The notes under the pieces: model-generated
Database searches by the model: none
What the model saw: the letters and a program-made list of their open reading frames with translations, nothing else
What the model was told of the DNA's origin: nothing
Shown: positions 10,006-23,515 of the stretch, piece by piece
Layout of the letters: each line of letters opens with the position of its first letter
Numbering within the stretch: the first letter of the stretch is position 1
Program-made: the position numbers and the translations under genes
NCBI RefSeq assembly: GCF_003945595.2
Contig: NW_024104424.1
Span: 573,528 to 637,527 of the forward strand
DNA: 64,000 nt
Source: Pipra filicauda
Lineage: Eukaryota > Chordata > Aves > Passeriformes > Pipridae
Direction of reading: 5' to 3'

Positions 10006-13000
10006 ACATACTGTATCAATCTCTAGTCATTCAGGTTCTTAGAAATACTAATCCTTCTAATCAGTTTATGGTTCCAGTTCATTGACACCTATTCTTTATT
10101 AAACATCCTCTACTTGTGAGAACACATGTATTTTCCCATTCTGTTAGAGATTATGATGATGGAAGACAAAATTTCTTTGCAATGTGAGGAATACTCATGT
10201 GCTGGGATTTTGAGGAAAGTCTGGTTTTGAGGGAAGAATAGACTCAGTGGGCAAGATTTGGCTTTATCTGCTTGTGTAGCTTCATTATAAAATCAAGAAA
10301 CTGCTACTTTTAAAAGTTAATTAAAAGGGTGTCTTTCATGAATACCCCTTTTACCTGTTCATTATGTTTTCTTATGACTTAAAATAGAAGACCAGGGGTT
10401 TTTTACATGTTCAAAGTGAGAAACCTGTTATTCATATACTGTCAAGTTAGTTACAGTCAAATTAAAGTGGAACATGGTTCTGCCAAGCTAGAGTCTGAAT
10501 TCTTGGGGTTAACATCTTAAAGAAAGAAGAGGTGGTAGAATAGTGCAACATCTAATGGGCACCTACTGGACTTGGTAATAAATTTCCCCTAACCTTAAAA
10601 CAAATACCATTGAACTGTCTTGAAAATCCACTGTGAACTAGAAGAAAGTTCTTTAAATATGTTATTGACTGTTCTTGTACATGAGATGGGAAAAAATACA
10701 TCTACAGCTAGGAAGAATGAGTGAGAAGTGGAAAATGGGAAATCAGATTGGGTGAAAGCAGAGTATAGTTGCAGGAAAAACCATTTACAGTTCTGAAAAT
10801 GAGAAAGAAAGAGAACTGCAAAAACAGAGGAGTAGATTTGAAGATAAGCTGCTCCCTTAAGCCACAAGAATGGATGATCTGTTCCCACCATATCCATGTT
10901 GAAACAGACTGGAATCTCCCACTGAATCTCTCTTACCACAAATTGAGTGGAATAGGGCAAATTCAGATTATAAATATCATGAGCCTTGCAAGTTGTTTAG
11001 AGCAGAGAAAACCTTCACTTTGGAGACTTTCAGTTCAGATCAGACAAACATCTCTAAAAAAGCCCCAAACAACAAAAACACCCAAACCCATGGAAAATTG
11101 CTTAGTTAAACTGCTTAGGAGGCAAAGGATGGGATAGATGATACCAATCTCACAGAATCAAAACTGGGATTTGAAACACTCTGAGTCTTTAGAATTGTTA
11201 TTGCTGCATTACTATTTTGATTTGGGAAAATGGAATAAGGATAGAATTCATTCGTAACAAGAAGGATGAAGGATAGGTTTGGGTTTTTTTCTTCCCTTGA
11301 AGCTCAAATATAAATATCTTTGGACAAAATTTTACATGGAAAAAAAGTTTCTACAGCAGAATTATTTTTCAATATTAATTTTAAATTTTCTCCAATCAAG
11401 TTTAACTTTACTAGTTATATTTGGAAAAATACATGGTGCTAGAATTCTGTAGAGGCATCTACTGGTTCTCTAATCATGACTTATTCTGATTTTCAGTAAG
11501 AATTGGATCCAAGTCATTCAAGGGTGGCTTGTTTTCTCTGCTGTGCTCATTTCTGAAAGTACAGTTTCCCTCATCCATTGATAACAATGAAGCATGTTTA
11601 AAGGAAAGGCCTGTGGAGGAGAAAAGATTTCATTAATCATGAATCATTACATTTGTCAGTTGGCAAAGGGAGACTTCCTCATTTATCCCTTGAATGAAAT
11701 TAGCTCTGGCCTAGCTGCAGTTAGATATTCTAAATTGCCTTGGCATCTATCTGTTGCTGTTTATATATGCACCATAAAATGGCAGATGGCATTTTATTAA
11801 TAGCAGATGAGCTGAGTCCTTAAAGATACCTTTTTTTTTCTTCTGATATTTGGTTTCTTTGAATTTGAAATGGCACCCACCTACCTACCTAATTTCATGG
11901 TGCTTCTGTATACTTTTCTTAATTAAGAAAAATAATAAATACTTAAAGATGTTTTAAGCTCCACCTGCCACTCTCGTCCCACATCTGAGATGGCTAATAG
12001 AATACATCATGATGACCTGCATAAAGATTAATCTTGAGGACTTTTTAGCTGAAAAGTTTATATATGATATTGTGTAAAATGCACTGATGCTACACAACCT
12101 GACGTAAGAACTTGGGTTGTGAGGCTGGAGGTTTTTTTGTCCATTCTTAGTTTCTGGAATAGAAAAATACGTCATCTTAAATGATACTGGAACAAATACC
12201 CATCTTGTCTGTTAGCTGTGTAAAGTCCACTGAATGCATTGATACTCATGTTTCCTGCTTAAGTCAGAGAGTTTGTCTGAGTTAAACACAAAACTTTATG
12301 AACATTTTTGAAAGCACAAATAAAAAATTATTTTCTGGTTTAACTGTCTATTCCAGCTCCTGCACACTGAACTAGTGTGCCAAACTTGGGTTACTCACTG
12401 GACTTGTAAAAGGCCAAGATTCAAGCTCAGGCCCTGCTTGAGTTTGTTCCAAAACTCTTCCCAGGGAAAGTTTTATTGCAGTTACCCTGTAGTTGTGAAT
12501 AACTTTGAGCTCTGAGGAGTAGATCTTTCTGATTTCGTCAGGAAATTCACAGTCACTTCTGATTTATAACTGTGACTCTCAAGCTGCTTGTCACCAGCAT
12601 GTTACTTATAATACCAGGCTCTAAAACAGAGAGTCCTGAGCTAAATCAGGGGCTAGATCATTAAAAGAGGTATGGGAAGGACTGAGGAAGGAAGATGTTA
12701 TGGGGAAAAAATTACATGAGGGTGCTTCTGTTTCCTAAAGATGGAGAGTTCACCTTCTGGCTACATATTTTCATTGCTTTGTATAGTCACTTCTATAAAC
12801 TAATAAGGATTTAGGCCTTTGAAATTTCCTCTGAGCTGCTACCAACATTCTCAGCAGAGTGGAGTTGTGCCAGTTTTGTCTGATAGGACATACCTTTAGA
12901 AGTGCAGAGGAAAGGCACTGATGCTAGAAGAGCCATAATTTAGTAATGAGACAGGGTATGTATTTTTTCCTGTAATGATGCATTCTTCCCAGAAAAATCA

Positions 13001-15904
13001 CAAAGTATTCATTAAAGCTGCATTTGAAAATATTTCATGCTGCTTTTTCTGTGCTTCTTTCCAGCTTTGTATAGTACTCTTAATTTTTTCCAGTGTGTAT
13101 AGAAAGAGCTATTTTTCTCTTTATGCCATAGTGAGTTAATTTTCCTTAAGAGCCTCCACTGCAGCTTGTATGAAAAATATAGTTCTTGTACGTAGATCAG
13201 CCTTAAGAATTGTCAGCAATGGGATAAGATATAAATCTCTAACCATCACAAATCAGCCTCAAACTCCAGATTGAGATTTTGAAGACTATATGACAAAAAA
13301 ATGAGTAGCTGGAAACCTTCAGTCTATACTGAAGTAGATTCCTGAAATGAAAATCTTGTATGTATTCATAGTTTTTACCTTCTGCTTACTTTCTTTTCTT
13401 TCTGGATGTAGCTGAAAACAGGAAGAAACTGATTTGGTACATGAATTCTGACTTTTGTTGTAGATCTAAGTTTAAACAATACCTTGGGCAAAGCATTGCA
13501 AAATATCATTGAAACTTTCAGGTTATTCTCTTTGGAAAACCTTAATGTCAACCAGAATAAAAACAGGTAGGCAATCTTATATCCATAGTAATTGATTTCT
13601 TCTTATTTTTGCATCTCACTTGCTATATATGCACACAGCAGACATACTTTCAAAGTAACAGGCCATGCCCACAAAAAAATATACATTAGTTTTGAATTAC
13701 AACCACTTGTGATTTACCCACTGAAGATTCTAAATTCTAAATGCTATCCATATCTATAGGGTGGTTCTGAAAGGAAGGTCTCTGCGTTGCATGAGTGAAT
13801 AAATGCTCTTTTTGTTGACTTTTTCAAATTTTGTTCACCTCGAACACCACTTTTATGTTGCTTCAAAAAGTGAAGAATTCCTGAAAATATCTTTTTATTT
13901 TCCCATTGTTATTCCTGTAGCAGCTCAGATATAATTCCTCTGTTCTAGGACTCTAAATTCTCTAATTATCTCTCTTTGAGCTGAAGTGCTCTGTGCTATT
14001 CCAAGTTCTCTAGGAAAAGAAGAATTACTTAAGAGGAATTTAAGAAGAAATTCTGGAAAGAGGGTGAATTTGGAAAGAAAAGTAATTATAGTTTTTGGTT
14101 CAGCATATTTGGGCCTGAGAGATATTATTTATTATATATTTAATAAGGCAGATGGAGTCAGGTCAAAATACATTTGGAAAACTTATTGTTGCATATGTGT
14201 GGATCAATTGCACGTGCAAAGTAACCAGGATACACTGGAAATCTGCTTTCATGTCTGGTAGTATTTCCTAAAAATAGAAGATCTTTAAAATCAATGGATT
14301 CAAAGACTATCAGGTTTTTATTGCACCAGAGAAGAGCAAACCAATTTTATTTATCATTAAATGGGAAAAAGATCTCAAAAAACCCATCTCCTTTCAGAAT
14401 GTTATCATGAGATTGTTTCACAAAACTCTTTTCTTCAGTAACAGTATGTTTTTCGTAGCTTTTTCTGCCATAGAAGAGGGAGAACTCTTCACCTCTGATG
14501 AATTTTGGATAATAAGATAAATTAAGTAACTATTGAGGGTTCTGTAAGATGTTTTCTTGTCTATTGGAAGTTGTAAAGGAACAGCATTGACTGTGCTGAT
14601 CTTCCCTTCTAATATTGTTTGATTAACCAGTGTTATATCATTGTTTTTCTCTGGTTTTATTGTCATCATCTAATTTTTCTATTGTGGGTGCAATGTATTC
14701 CTAATAAGTGATCCATAAGTTTGAATTGATATTTTCCTGTACACACACTGCTTCCTGAGGCCAACCTTGGCTGTCCACCAAAGCTATAAGGTAACATTCT
14801 ATATCCTAAAGTATTTTAAACCATTGATTTTCTGGGGGTCATTAACAAACTAATAAGCAGACTATTTAACATTGATGCTAAATATAAATTGTCAACGACA
14901 GCAGCCAGTGGTATCCTGCTGACAAGTGATAATGTCATTTCAACATGTCCTCAGAGCGTGGTAATTACAGCTGTACTCATGAATGTATATAGCTTGATGT
15001 TTACCTGATTTGAATATGAAAGGCTTCCTGAGAAGTTCATACGTGCTCCCTGCATGCTGAAACCACCGTGGAAAATACATGAGGACTAACAATCTGCAGA
15101 AACAATTAATTCAGATTCCACTGACCTGAGGCCTTCGAACAACACGAACAAAAAACCCTTTGTGCAGTGCAGAATGGGTTTGCATCATTAAAATATTGCT
15201 CTTGATTCTCCATCTCAAAGATTGATTGGTATTGAGTAACAATGGCAAAACAGGTTAGGCAGTACCTAGGTTGCAAAGTGACCAATATCCCTTTATGTTA
15301 CTTCCTTCTCACAATGTAGAATCATGGTCTATGTGATTGACGGTCAAAAACTTGTTGTATTAAAAAATAATTGTGGAATATATTAATGAAAATCAGCATT
15401 TCTCATTTTCCTCCTGAATAATTATGAGTTCTGCAGCACGGATGTTGATCTTGTATTGAGCCAGAAGAAAATATTTCAAATGTTTTATAAACACGGAGAG
15501 AAAAAACAGAGAGCAGATCTGTCATTCAGATATTAGCAGAGGTAGTTATCAAGTGAACTCCAAGGCCTTGGGATCTGAAGGAGTGAAACAGGGATGCAGT
15601 AAGGCTATAGGTTTTGGCTTTTTCTGTATCTTGAGGAAAAAATAAAAGTTCAACACTTTGCATTATTCTGGAGAGCTGGAATTTCTTGTAGCCTCTCCAA
15701 GGCAGTTATTAGAAATACTTCAAGCTGTACAACTGCATCATGCAGTTTATGCTGTGTAGGATGGATTTCTGATGGGGACCTGATGGAGATACAATCAAAA
15801 TATTTCATCCAAAATGTATATCGCATCCAAATGTAGCTGGAATTAAGATAAAACCCCCAAATACTCAAAACTTTTCCAATGCTGAAATAATCAGGCCTTT
15901 CCTG

Positions 15905-15928
15905 AACAAACAAACAAACAAACAAACA
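15905..15928. repeat. (AAAC)n microsatellite
   Basis: Six near-perfect AAAC units in a row; low complexity only. Confidence 0.95.
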
Positions 15929-18656
15929 GAAAGCAGAAATTAAATCAATTATAGTCCATATCCTATTTTTGTCTCACCAGAAAAAAATATTAAAAGGCCT
16001 GAGGAAGCAGATTAAAATCTAGTAAACATCAATTTATTTTTTAATTGCATTCAGAAAGGATGCCTTAGAAACAGATCTGATTTGCCTCCTTGGAAAGCTG
16101 TTCAAACCTCATTACCTAGTGCTTATATACCTTCTTTTAATTTCTGTTTCGAATATACTCATTACATCCTTTGTTCTTAGGTTAACACTGTCCTTTACAC
16201 TCTGGCTTGCAGCTCCTTCCTTTACTCTCACTATATTTAAAGAAGGTGGTCACAGTCCCTGTCAGCTTTTCACAGAGCTGAACAAACCAGCGTGTTTCAC
16301 CTCTTCACATAAAATTGCCATAGCCTTTTCCCTCAGCTTTTCCCCTTCTTGTCCACGATTTATCTCTCAAAGGATCCCAGGACTGCTTTCAGTTCCTCCT
16401 CAGACATGTCACGCTCATGGTTCATAATGTCCTGAGATTGAGTAGCATGCCCAGGCTTGTCTTCATGGTTTTGTACTGATGGCCAAATTTGTTGGTCCCC
16501 AAAGGCACAACCTTTCACTTTGTTTTATGCAGTTTCTTTTATTCTCTTCCTTAGGATCATGCAGTGCTTCCTGCAGGCCCCTTGTAGATAGCATTTCCAA
16601 ATGCTAGGATGTTGGCATGCTCTTACTGAGCTTGTTATTAATGATCTCAGCAAAATTTGTCCCCAGATTGCTCCGTGAGGAGCTTTAGCTCTAATCTCTC
16701 TCCAGTCAGCAGCTCTCCCTTTAACATTACAGGGGGCACAGTCCTCCTCTTGTTCTCTTAAACTTGATCTTAACCAGGGACTTTGATGTGGCAATAAGTC
16801 AAGATGCTTCACTAAATCCCAACAGAGCATCCCTTTGTTCTCTGTTCCTTCTGGGAAGGCAGGTATATTATGAAAGAAAGTATACAAGGTCAGTTAGGAT
16901 CAAACTCTTTCTATTAAATTTAATTTTACCCTTTTTCCTTTAGAGCCTGAGCCAGAGTTTTATGTGTTATTAAAACCAGTCATCAAAGCATTTCCGTTCC
17001 AAAGTTCCTGCATTTGCAGATTTCTAATTACAGGCAGCTTTATGCATTGTGATAGATTACTTAAACATCCTTGCTACTGTACATACAATTTCATAGGCAG
17101 CTTTTCCCAGTCTTCTGGACTATTTTCCAATCCCTCTGGTTCACATCAAGCAATACTGCTACTGCTACTAGTTTGTATCTCTGTAGCTCTGTTTCCTCTT
17201 GATACTTACACTTTACAAGCTGTTCTTGCCTTATTGTTACATATTTTGATGTCCAAAACAGCTTTTTGTCTGTCAGTGGACCTGTTTTCTTCCATCCTAT
17301 GTAGGGTCTCAGTTTGTTCACAGCATTCTTCTTGAGATGGTTGATTTTTGCTGTGTTCTTTCCACAAAGTTCCTCCTCCTTGCCATCTTTTCCATCTTTC
17401 CTCAGCCCTTGCTCACTTTACAGATTCTTCATAACTGTAGAAGCTTTCCCTGAACAGAATCGAAGCCTCCTGAAAATTCATGCCTCTCAACTACTTTATT
17501 AAACTGAATTCATAACTTGGTTAATTTTTTAATCTTCCCTTTTCAAGACAAGGCCAAAGAAGACTGATTCTGATCCGTTTTCTATTTAGGATGAACTAAT
17601 TTGCAGTAGATTGATTCAGGGTTATTCTAGAAACACTTACAGGAAATGCTCATCTACTGCTTGCCAAGACAAGATGTCATCTCTTCACACTTCTTTTTGG
17701 CAGAAGGTTTCCCAGCTGAGCTCTGCCTCTGTGGGCAGCCATCTGGTGGAGCTGGAAATTTCCTTTTGTGAGGCAGAACTTGATGCTGTTCCTCTCTGCC
17801 AAAGCCTGTCCTTATCCAAACCTGCTCTGACACAATATATTCCAGATCTACCACAATAGAGCAATTTATCAAAGTACCCTTAATCTAAATGGATTATTTT
17901 ATCCATTTTATTACAAATGAATAAACTAGTAGGAAACTCAGATGTAAGCAAGAATGAGCTTTTTTAATTTTTCTCTTTTAAATTTTTTTCTGGACCTCAT
18001 TTTAATTTTTATAATTGCATTTGAGACAGTGATGTGTGCTTTTCAGCATTGTTCTGAATTGCAGGTGATATTTGTCTCTTTGAGATCATTGCCTCTTCCT
18101 TAGGAAAAAAAAAGTTTATTTTTTTTTTAATTTCAGACAATATTTGTTGTTGTCAAAGCAAGGTATTGTGAAAAAAAGGATTACAGTTAATTTCTCCCCT
18201 TTCTTCCATCATCCCTCAAAACTGGGCTCTATCTCTAAGGCAAAGATAATACTTCTTCGTGCTCTGTCTGTTGGTAGATGTGTAGTCCACTATAATTTGA
18301 TCCTACAGGATCAGCACATCTTCTTAGATATTCTATTTATTCCAAACATCAGCTAATATTTTTTCCTGGCTCTTACTTAAGTCTCTGTCATTCTTCCCAT
18401 TATATCAAGCCCTGTCCCAGCTGAAGTACCTAATCTGCTGAGAGGAACATCTGAAGTGTGATGTGCTGTCAAATTCTAATTACCTAAACAGAACTGTAAA
18501 GACATTTCTTTTCAAAAACTGTTTACTCCAGTGGATCCAAATAATTAGGGACCACTTTATTTTTGAATAAATAATGGAGAAAGGGGAACTGGTAAAAACT
18601 GCAAGCTTAAGATGTGATTCCCACGTGCAAGTGAAGAGAGATTAGGAAAGAATGGA

Positions 18657-18789
18657 CCAAAAAAACGACAAAACCAAACCAAATAAAAAAAAAAACCCAA
18701 CCCCCCCCCCAAAAAAAAACCCCAACAACAACAACAACAAAAACAACAACAAAAAACCCCCCACAAAACAAAACAAAAAAACCCCAAAC
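18657..18789. repeat. A/C-rich low-complexity tract with C10 and (AAC)n
   Basis: About 130 bases are made almost entirely of A and C on the plus strand. They include CCAAACC motifs, a run of ten C (18701-18710), a run of nine A, (CAA)n repeats and a C6 run. The complementary strand is G/T only, which creates a false open frame on the minus strand from 18557 to 18832. Confidence 0.95.
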
Positions 18790-19370
18790 AATTCAATCTG
18801 AAGAACAGTGCACAAAGTTTGTTCATGAACATTTGTTTAAATACTGAGAAACACCTGAATTCCAGGTGCCATTATTATAGGCCCATTTTCCAGATACTGC
18901 TCTTAAGGAAAAAAAAAACACAAACTCCTCAGGTTCTATCTGGCAAATAGTTTTATAATCCTCTTGCCGGTGAAACACAGATGGCCATTCAGCAGCCAGC
19001 CAGATGCTCCTGCAGGAAGCTCAGTCTCTCTGTGGAGCCATTTGGAGGGTATTCGTGGGTGCTGCTGGCTTGGAACAATGCAGCATTTATTCTCTTAGCT
19101 TGAGAGGTGATCTGAAAGAGCAGGAATACATTCTTAGAACAATTGGGAATTAACTTTTGGCGTCAGAAATAAATTCTGTTGTCACCTGGAGCAGCGTTTG
19201 GGTCCACCCATCCAAAACTGGGATGATACACACAGTTTTTGTGGTATAACTTTTGGTGCTGCATGCATTCAGCAGCCAAAATACATGCAATAAAATGTGA
19301 TACTGTATCAGTTGGCATACAATATGAAGCAGAATGAAAGAAAAAGCCTCAGTATATCCTAAATACAACA

Positions 19371-19390
19371 GTAAGTTACAGTAAGTTACA
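19371..19390. repeat. 10-bp tandem duplication
   Basis: GTAAGTTACA occurs twice in a row, directly. Confidence 0.9.
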
Positions 19391-20640
19391 GCCTATTGAA
19401 GAAAGCAATGCTTAAATTTATAGCATGGATAGTTAAAGGTACCTCTTTGAAAACACATGTAGGAAATATGCTTATTTTGCCCTGGATACTAGCATACAGA
19501 AGGAAGTAAAAAAGGAGTAAGAAAGCAAAGTAGACAGATAATAGAATTCAGTATCATCGCTTCAATGAGACTACTAATAAGCATTGAACTGAACATCTGC
19601 TTAAGTGCATGTCTGGGTTAGAACATAAAGATAACTATCATAATTGTACCCTGATATTTCCATAGCAGAGATTTTAGTGGCTGATAACTAGCATAATGCA
19701 AATATAAATGTTATACTGTGGTAGAAGCTGTACAGTTATTTTACTTGTGATTGATAGGAAGAAAAAAAAATCAAGTCTTCTGCGGTTTTTTTTGTTTTTT
19801 AAGAAAATCCTCAGAATATATTAAATAATTTGAGGAAATGCTATCATGAACTGAACACTAAAAATCTGATGTCAAAAAATCTTTTCTAGTAATGGAAAAT
19901 GCTTGGAACAGTTTCTGTCCCATAGCAACTTGTGGTAGTGGTTGGTTTTTGAGTATTTATTCCCAGGAAAGAACCATTTCTTATGCTGCCATTTTAGTGT
20001 TCATGCTGCAGAAAATGCCTTCCAGAACAAAGTAAAGAAATAATAATGATAACAGAACCAAATATTGCACTGGGTGATTGTTTTTACATAAATAAATAGA
20101 AATTCCCTAACAAATCTTTCAGATGGGATGTCATGTTGCTCATGTGGGAAAGACCTGAGCTGAAGACCAAAATGTTCTGGCAGAAAGAGTCTTTGGCCAT
20201 GGGAGAATGAGATGTCAGTGATGTAAAACAACTCTGTTGTCAGATTTAAACAATTTGTTCAACTCAATGTGCTGGTTTTGTTTTAATCTGTAGAGGTTAT
20301 GATGGTTTATAGTTTGAATTTCAGGTACTGAGCTTCACATAAGTGAAATGTTCCTTACCTTTCTGGCGCAGCTTTGCAATATGCTTGAAATTCCTGAGAC
20401 TTTGTGACTACGTGGTGTAGATAATGCAAGACTTGGGTCTTTTATTTGTTTTCTCAGAGTAGAATGCTGCTAGAAAGGGTCTTTGTGATGCCTCATTGTT
20501 ATTCTACCATGTATAGCTTTGGGGCAGCTGGTCTATTATAAGCCCACATAGTTATGAGTGAGAGACTGAAAATTTATTCATCTGGGGAAGATGCACTATT
20601 TCTGACTAATACAATTGTTAACTGTGTCTTTCGGGATTTT

Positions 20641-20689
20641 TTGTGTGTGTGTGTGGTTTTTTGGTTGTTTTTTATTGTTTTGTTTTTGG
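20641..20689. repeat. (TG)n microsatellite and T/G-rich tail
   Basis: TTGTGTGTGTGTGTGG is followed by GGTTGTTTTTTATTGTTTTG-type sequence. Low complexity, no gene. Confidence 0.9.
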
Positions 20690-21021
20690 AAATGAGAAAG
20701 TATATGAAAATACTGTGTATTTTTCAATGGAGTATATATGAGTTTTATTATGCAGTAGCCCTCAAACTTCTCAGAATGCTATGAAAAAATGTAGGAATAT
20801 GGCATATTATAACAACTACTGACTTAACTTTAAACAAACAAACAAGTATGGTTTTATGTCCTTTTCTCTGAGCTGTTTATTTCAGCAGTAGGGTAGTAAA
20901 GGTATAAAAATATAATTTGCCTCTCTCACTGATTTACAGTTTCAGGTATTTAATACTGAAATATTCAGGGAGGAATTAGTTTCCCCCTGCAGCAGGTTTG
21001 GCAGCTTTAGAGCCTTCAACT

Positions 21022-21145
21022 TGCTAAGACAGTGACAGGACTTGAGGAAAGGGCATGAAGCTGAGCCAGGGGAGGTTTAGGTTGGATATCAGGAAAAGAT
21101 ATCAGGAGAAACATTAAGATACGAGGTTGTCAGATGGAAGGTTAA
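21022..21145 (+). mobile_element. CR1 LINE fragment, sense orientation
   Basis: AGACAGTGACAGGAC, GGGCATGAAGCTGAGCCAGG, GGAGGTTTAGGTTGGATATC and AGGAAAA follow each other as in the CR1 3' portion, just after the end of ORF2. The match weakens after 21097 but continues with GGTTGTCAGATGG. The terminal part of CR1 is not seen, so this is an internal piece with approximate ends. Confidence 0.85.
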
Positions 21146-23173
21146 TAATGGAAAAAGGTTTTCCTTGTTGAACACTCTGCATTTTCTTTTAACCAGTATG
21201 TGCCACATCACTTTAAATCAATTAAATATGCCATTGAGAAGTACATGGCAAAAAGGATGTACAGTGCCAGTCTCTCCTACTGTGGCACACAGAAATGCAG
21301 ATTTTCAGATTACATATTTGGTAATAGAACATAAATTTTATATCTTATTTTTCTCCTTCAAAGCAGAAATAATTGGAAGTGGAAAAAGAGCTAAATAATT
21401 ACTATTTCTCAATGACAGTTGAGTAGGAAAAGTTTTTTTGTGTTAAACTCAAAATATTCCAGGTTATCAAAATTATTGGTCTGGCATTATTCTTAACAAT
21501 ACATCACTTTCAATAAACTTTTCTCTGTTTTCAATTTTTTAATAAATTCATTCTAATATAGTATTTGACTGAGAGTTTATCATTGGACTCAAAAGGAAAA
21601 GCTTCTATACTGTACAAATTAAAATGCTCTGCTTGGGAAAGTAGCATCAGCTAAATAACTACCCACAGTACATAATAGATGTGAATGAGATATTTCATTC
21701 ACTAAATGCAAATACAGTTCTGGTTTGTACAGAAAATAACTTAAACTCAATTTGCCACAGATCTTGGTTATAATTACATTGAAATGAATATTCAAAATAT
21801 TTCCAGATAAAAACTTTTGTCAAAATCACATGCTTGTATTTCAAGAGAAAAATGCGTTGAAGACTGAGTTGTTTCATTTCTTTGAGAGAAATACATGTTT
21901 AGGATCACCTGAGCTGAATTTATTGTAGTGTGGAAATAAACACATATATTTTAATGCTGTTGACATTCATTTGGCTCTTCTCTAAATATTCCTGACCTTC
22001 CTCCAAAATCAATTGTTTTGCCTCCTCCTGGTGGGACTATTCTCAGGACATGGAAGAAAATGTGTTAAATTCTATCCATGACTATTTGACTACATTATCA
22101 TGGAGTGGTGGAAAAGGCTGTATTTTCTGCTCCCTTCCCTGCACTTCAATTAAGGGTTAAAGAATCACTTCTTCTTAACTAAAGTAGTGGTAAGTTTATA
22201 AGTCAGTGTGTTCTGACTGGCACTTGATATTTAATATTTGATCTGTTCTGATTTGAGAGCTAAAGTAGACTCCAAGAACAACTTTCCTTACAACAGAAAT
22301 GTGTGTTTTGCTGTTTCCAGTTCCCTCCACCCAAGCTGTCCTTTGGTCCACATCAAAGTGTTTAAGCAGATTGCTGGGGATGGATCAGTTTCTCTGGAAC
22401 CTCCTGCTGATCTTCACTTACCTGAGCTTCATCCCAGATCCTGCTGTGCTCCACGAGGGAATCTGACCACAGATTTTGCTGAGAGAGAGCATCCAGCACA
22501 AAGGTTAAACACTTACTTCACAACTCATCCTCTGACTGCTGCAATCAATGACTTACTGTGCTGGTGTCCAGCAGCCCTCAAGAGCAGCCCCAGAGATCTG
22601 TGACATTGCAATCTGCCATGAGAACTCTTTGCTGTTTTCAACTAACTCACAGGCAAAACAAACCTCAGGCAAAAGGCAGCTCATGACATGGCTTTAGAAC
22701 TAATCTCCACTGGTTACTGGTTTACTTCTAAAACACCAGAGAGACTGTTTTTTTCCTGGTGACCATCCTTTATAGGATCCAGCTGCTTATTTTATGATAG
22801 CAGTTAAAGGAGAACCCCAGATGCTCTCTTGACCCTTTTAGGTGGCTTATGGGGTTTTAATGGGACAGCTGAGAATTAACTCCCCAGTAAGCATCACAGG
22901 GACATTATGGAGTCAGCTACATGTGTGCTTGGAGGATTAGACCTTAGGTCAGCTCACTATTGCCAGTTTTTTTCCTTAAGTGTCAGAGATGTGATAGGTG
23001 TAACTCTTGGGTGTCCTTCAGAGAGATGACTGCATCTGTTCACAGAAAGCTCTTTGTAGTCACTGTAATTAGCTCCAATGGCTGAACATTCCCCCAAGCT
23101 GAATCCAGTTGTTTGTTTCCAGGACTGTCGTTTATTTGTGCTTTATTCAGGTTAAATAGAATAATTAGGTATC
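21146..23173. other. Unique non-coding DNA
   Basis: Nothing recognised. The 121-codon plus-strand frame at 22238-22603 does not start with ATG and resembles no known domain. Confidence 0.55.
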
Positions 23174-23515
23174 TGTGGTGGACTGTCCCTGTCCCCCCCT
23201 CAGCACTGTCCCCTCCTCAGCTGGACAGTAGGGAGAACATGTGATGAAAGGCTTGTGGATCCTGCATAAGAACCAGAAGAGATCACTCACCGATTACCAT
23301 CACGGGCAAAACAGGACTGACTTGGGGAAATGAGTTATTTTATTACCAGTCAAATCAGAATAAGGTAACGAGAAATAAAACCAAATCTTACAAACATCTT
23401 CCCCCCATCCCTCCTTCCTTCCTCGGCTGAGGGGTGAGAAAATGTGAGATATCCTCCTCACCATGGTCTTCACCAGACACTGCAGGGAATGCAGCCTAAC
23501 TCACATTTTCTCAAC
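23174..23515 (+). mobile_element. Internally deleted avian LTR fragment (ERVL-type, tentative)
   Basis: The segment starts with TGTGGTGGACTG. It continues with CTCCTCAGCTGGACAG, AAAGGCTTGTGG, GATCACTCACCGATTACC, GGGCAAAACAGG, ACTTGGGGAAA and GAGAAATAAAACCAAATC. I recognise this from memory as the beginning of a common avian endogenous-retrovirus LTR. After about 23430 it moves directly to CTCACCATGGTCTTCACCA and CTGCAGGGAATG, which belong well inside that LTR, so the GC-rich middle and the true 3' end appear to be lost. No coding part of a provirus is present. The class name is uncertain. Confidence 0.65.

Larger units (their letters stand above)
8591..18656. other. Unique non-coding DNA, gene-free
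   Basis: Mostly AT-rich unique sequence. The interval about 16100-17500 is rich in pyrimidines on the plus strand and opens frames of 100-123 codons on both strands. None of them shows a known motif, and they overlap on opposite strands, as chance frames do. No second exon for the candidate at 8420 was found. Confidence 0.55.
18790..21021. other. Unique non-coding DNA
   Basis: Nothing recognised apart from the short tandem duplication at 19371 and the TG tract at 20641. Confidence 0.55.

Noticed and set aside
16119..17502. Cluster of 100-123 codon frames on both strands
   Set aside because: They overlap each other in several frames, mostly lack ATG starts and show no motif; the pyrimidine bias and shortage of stops explain them.
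18557..18832. Minus-strand 91-codon frame rich in Phe, Cys, Gly and Trp
   Set aside because: It is the G/T-rich complement of the A/C low-complexity tract, so its composition is forced by the repeat.
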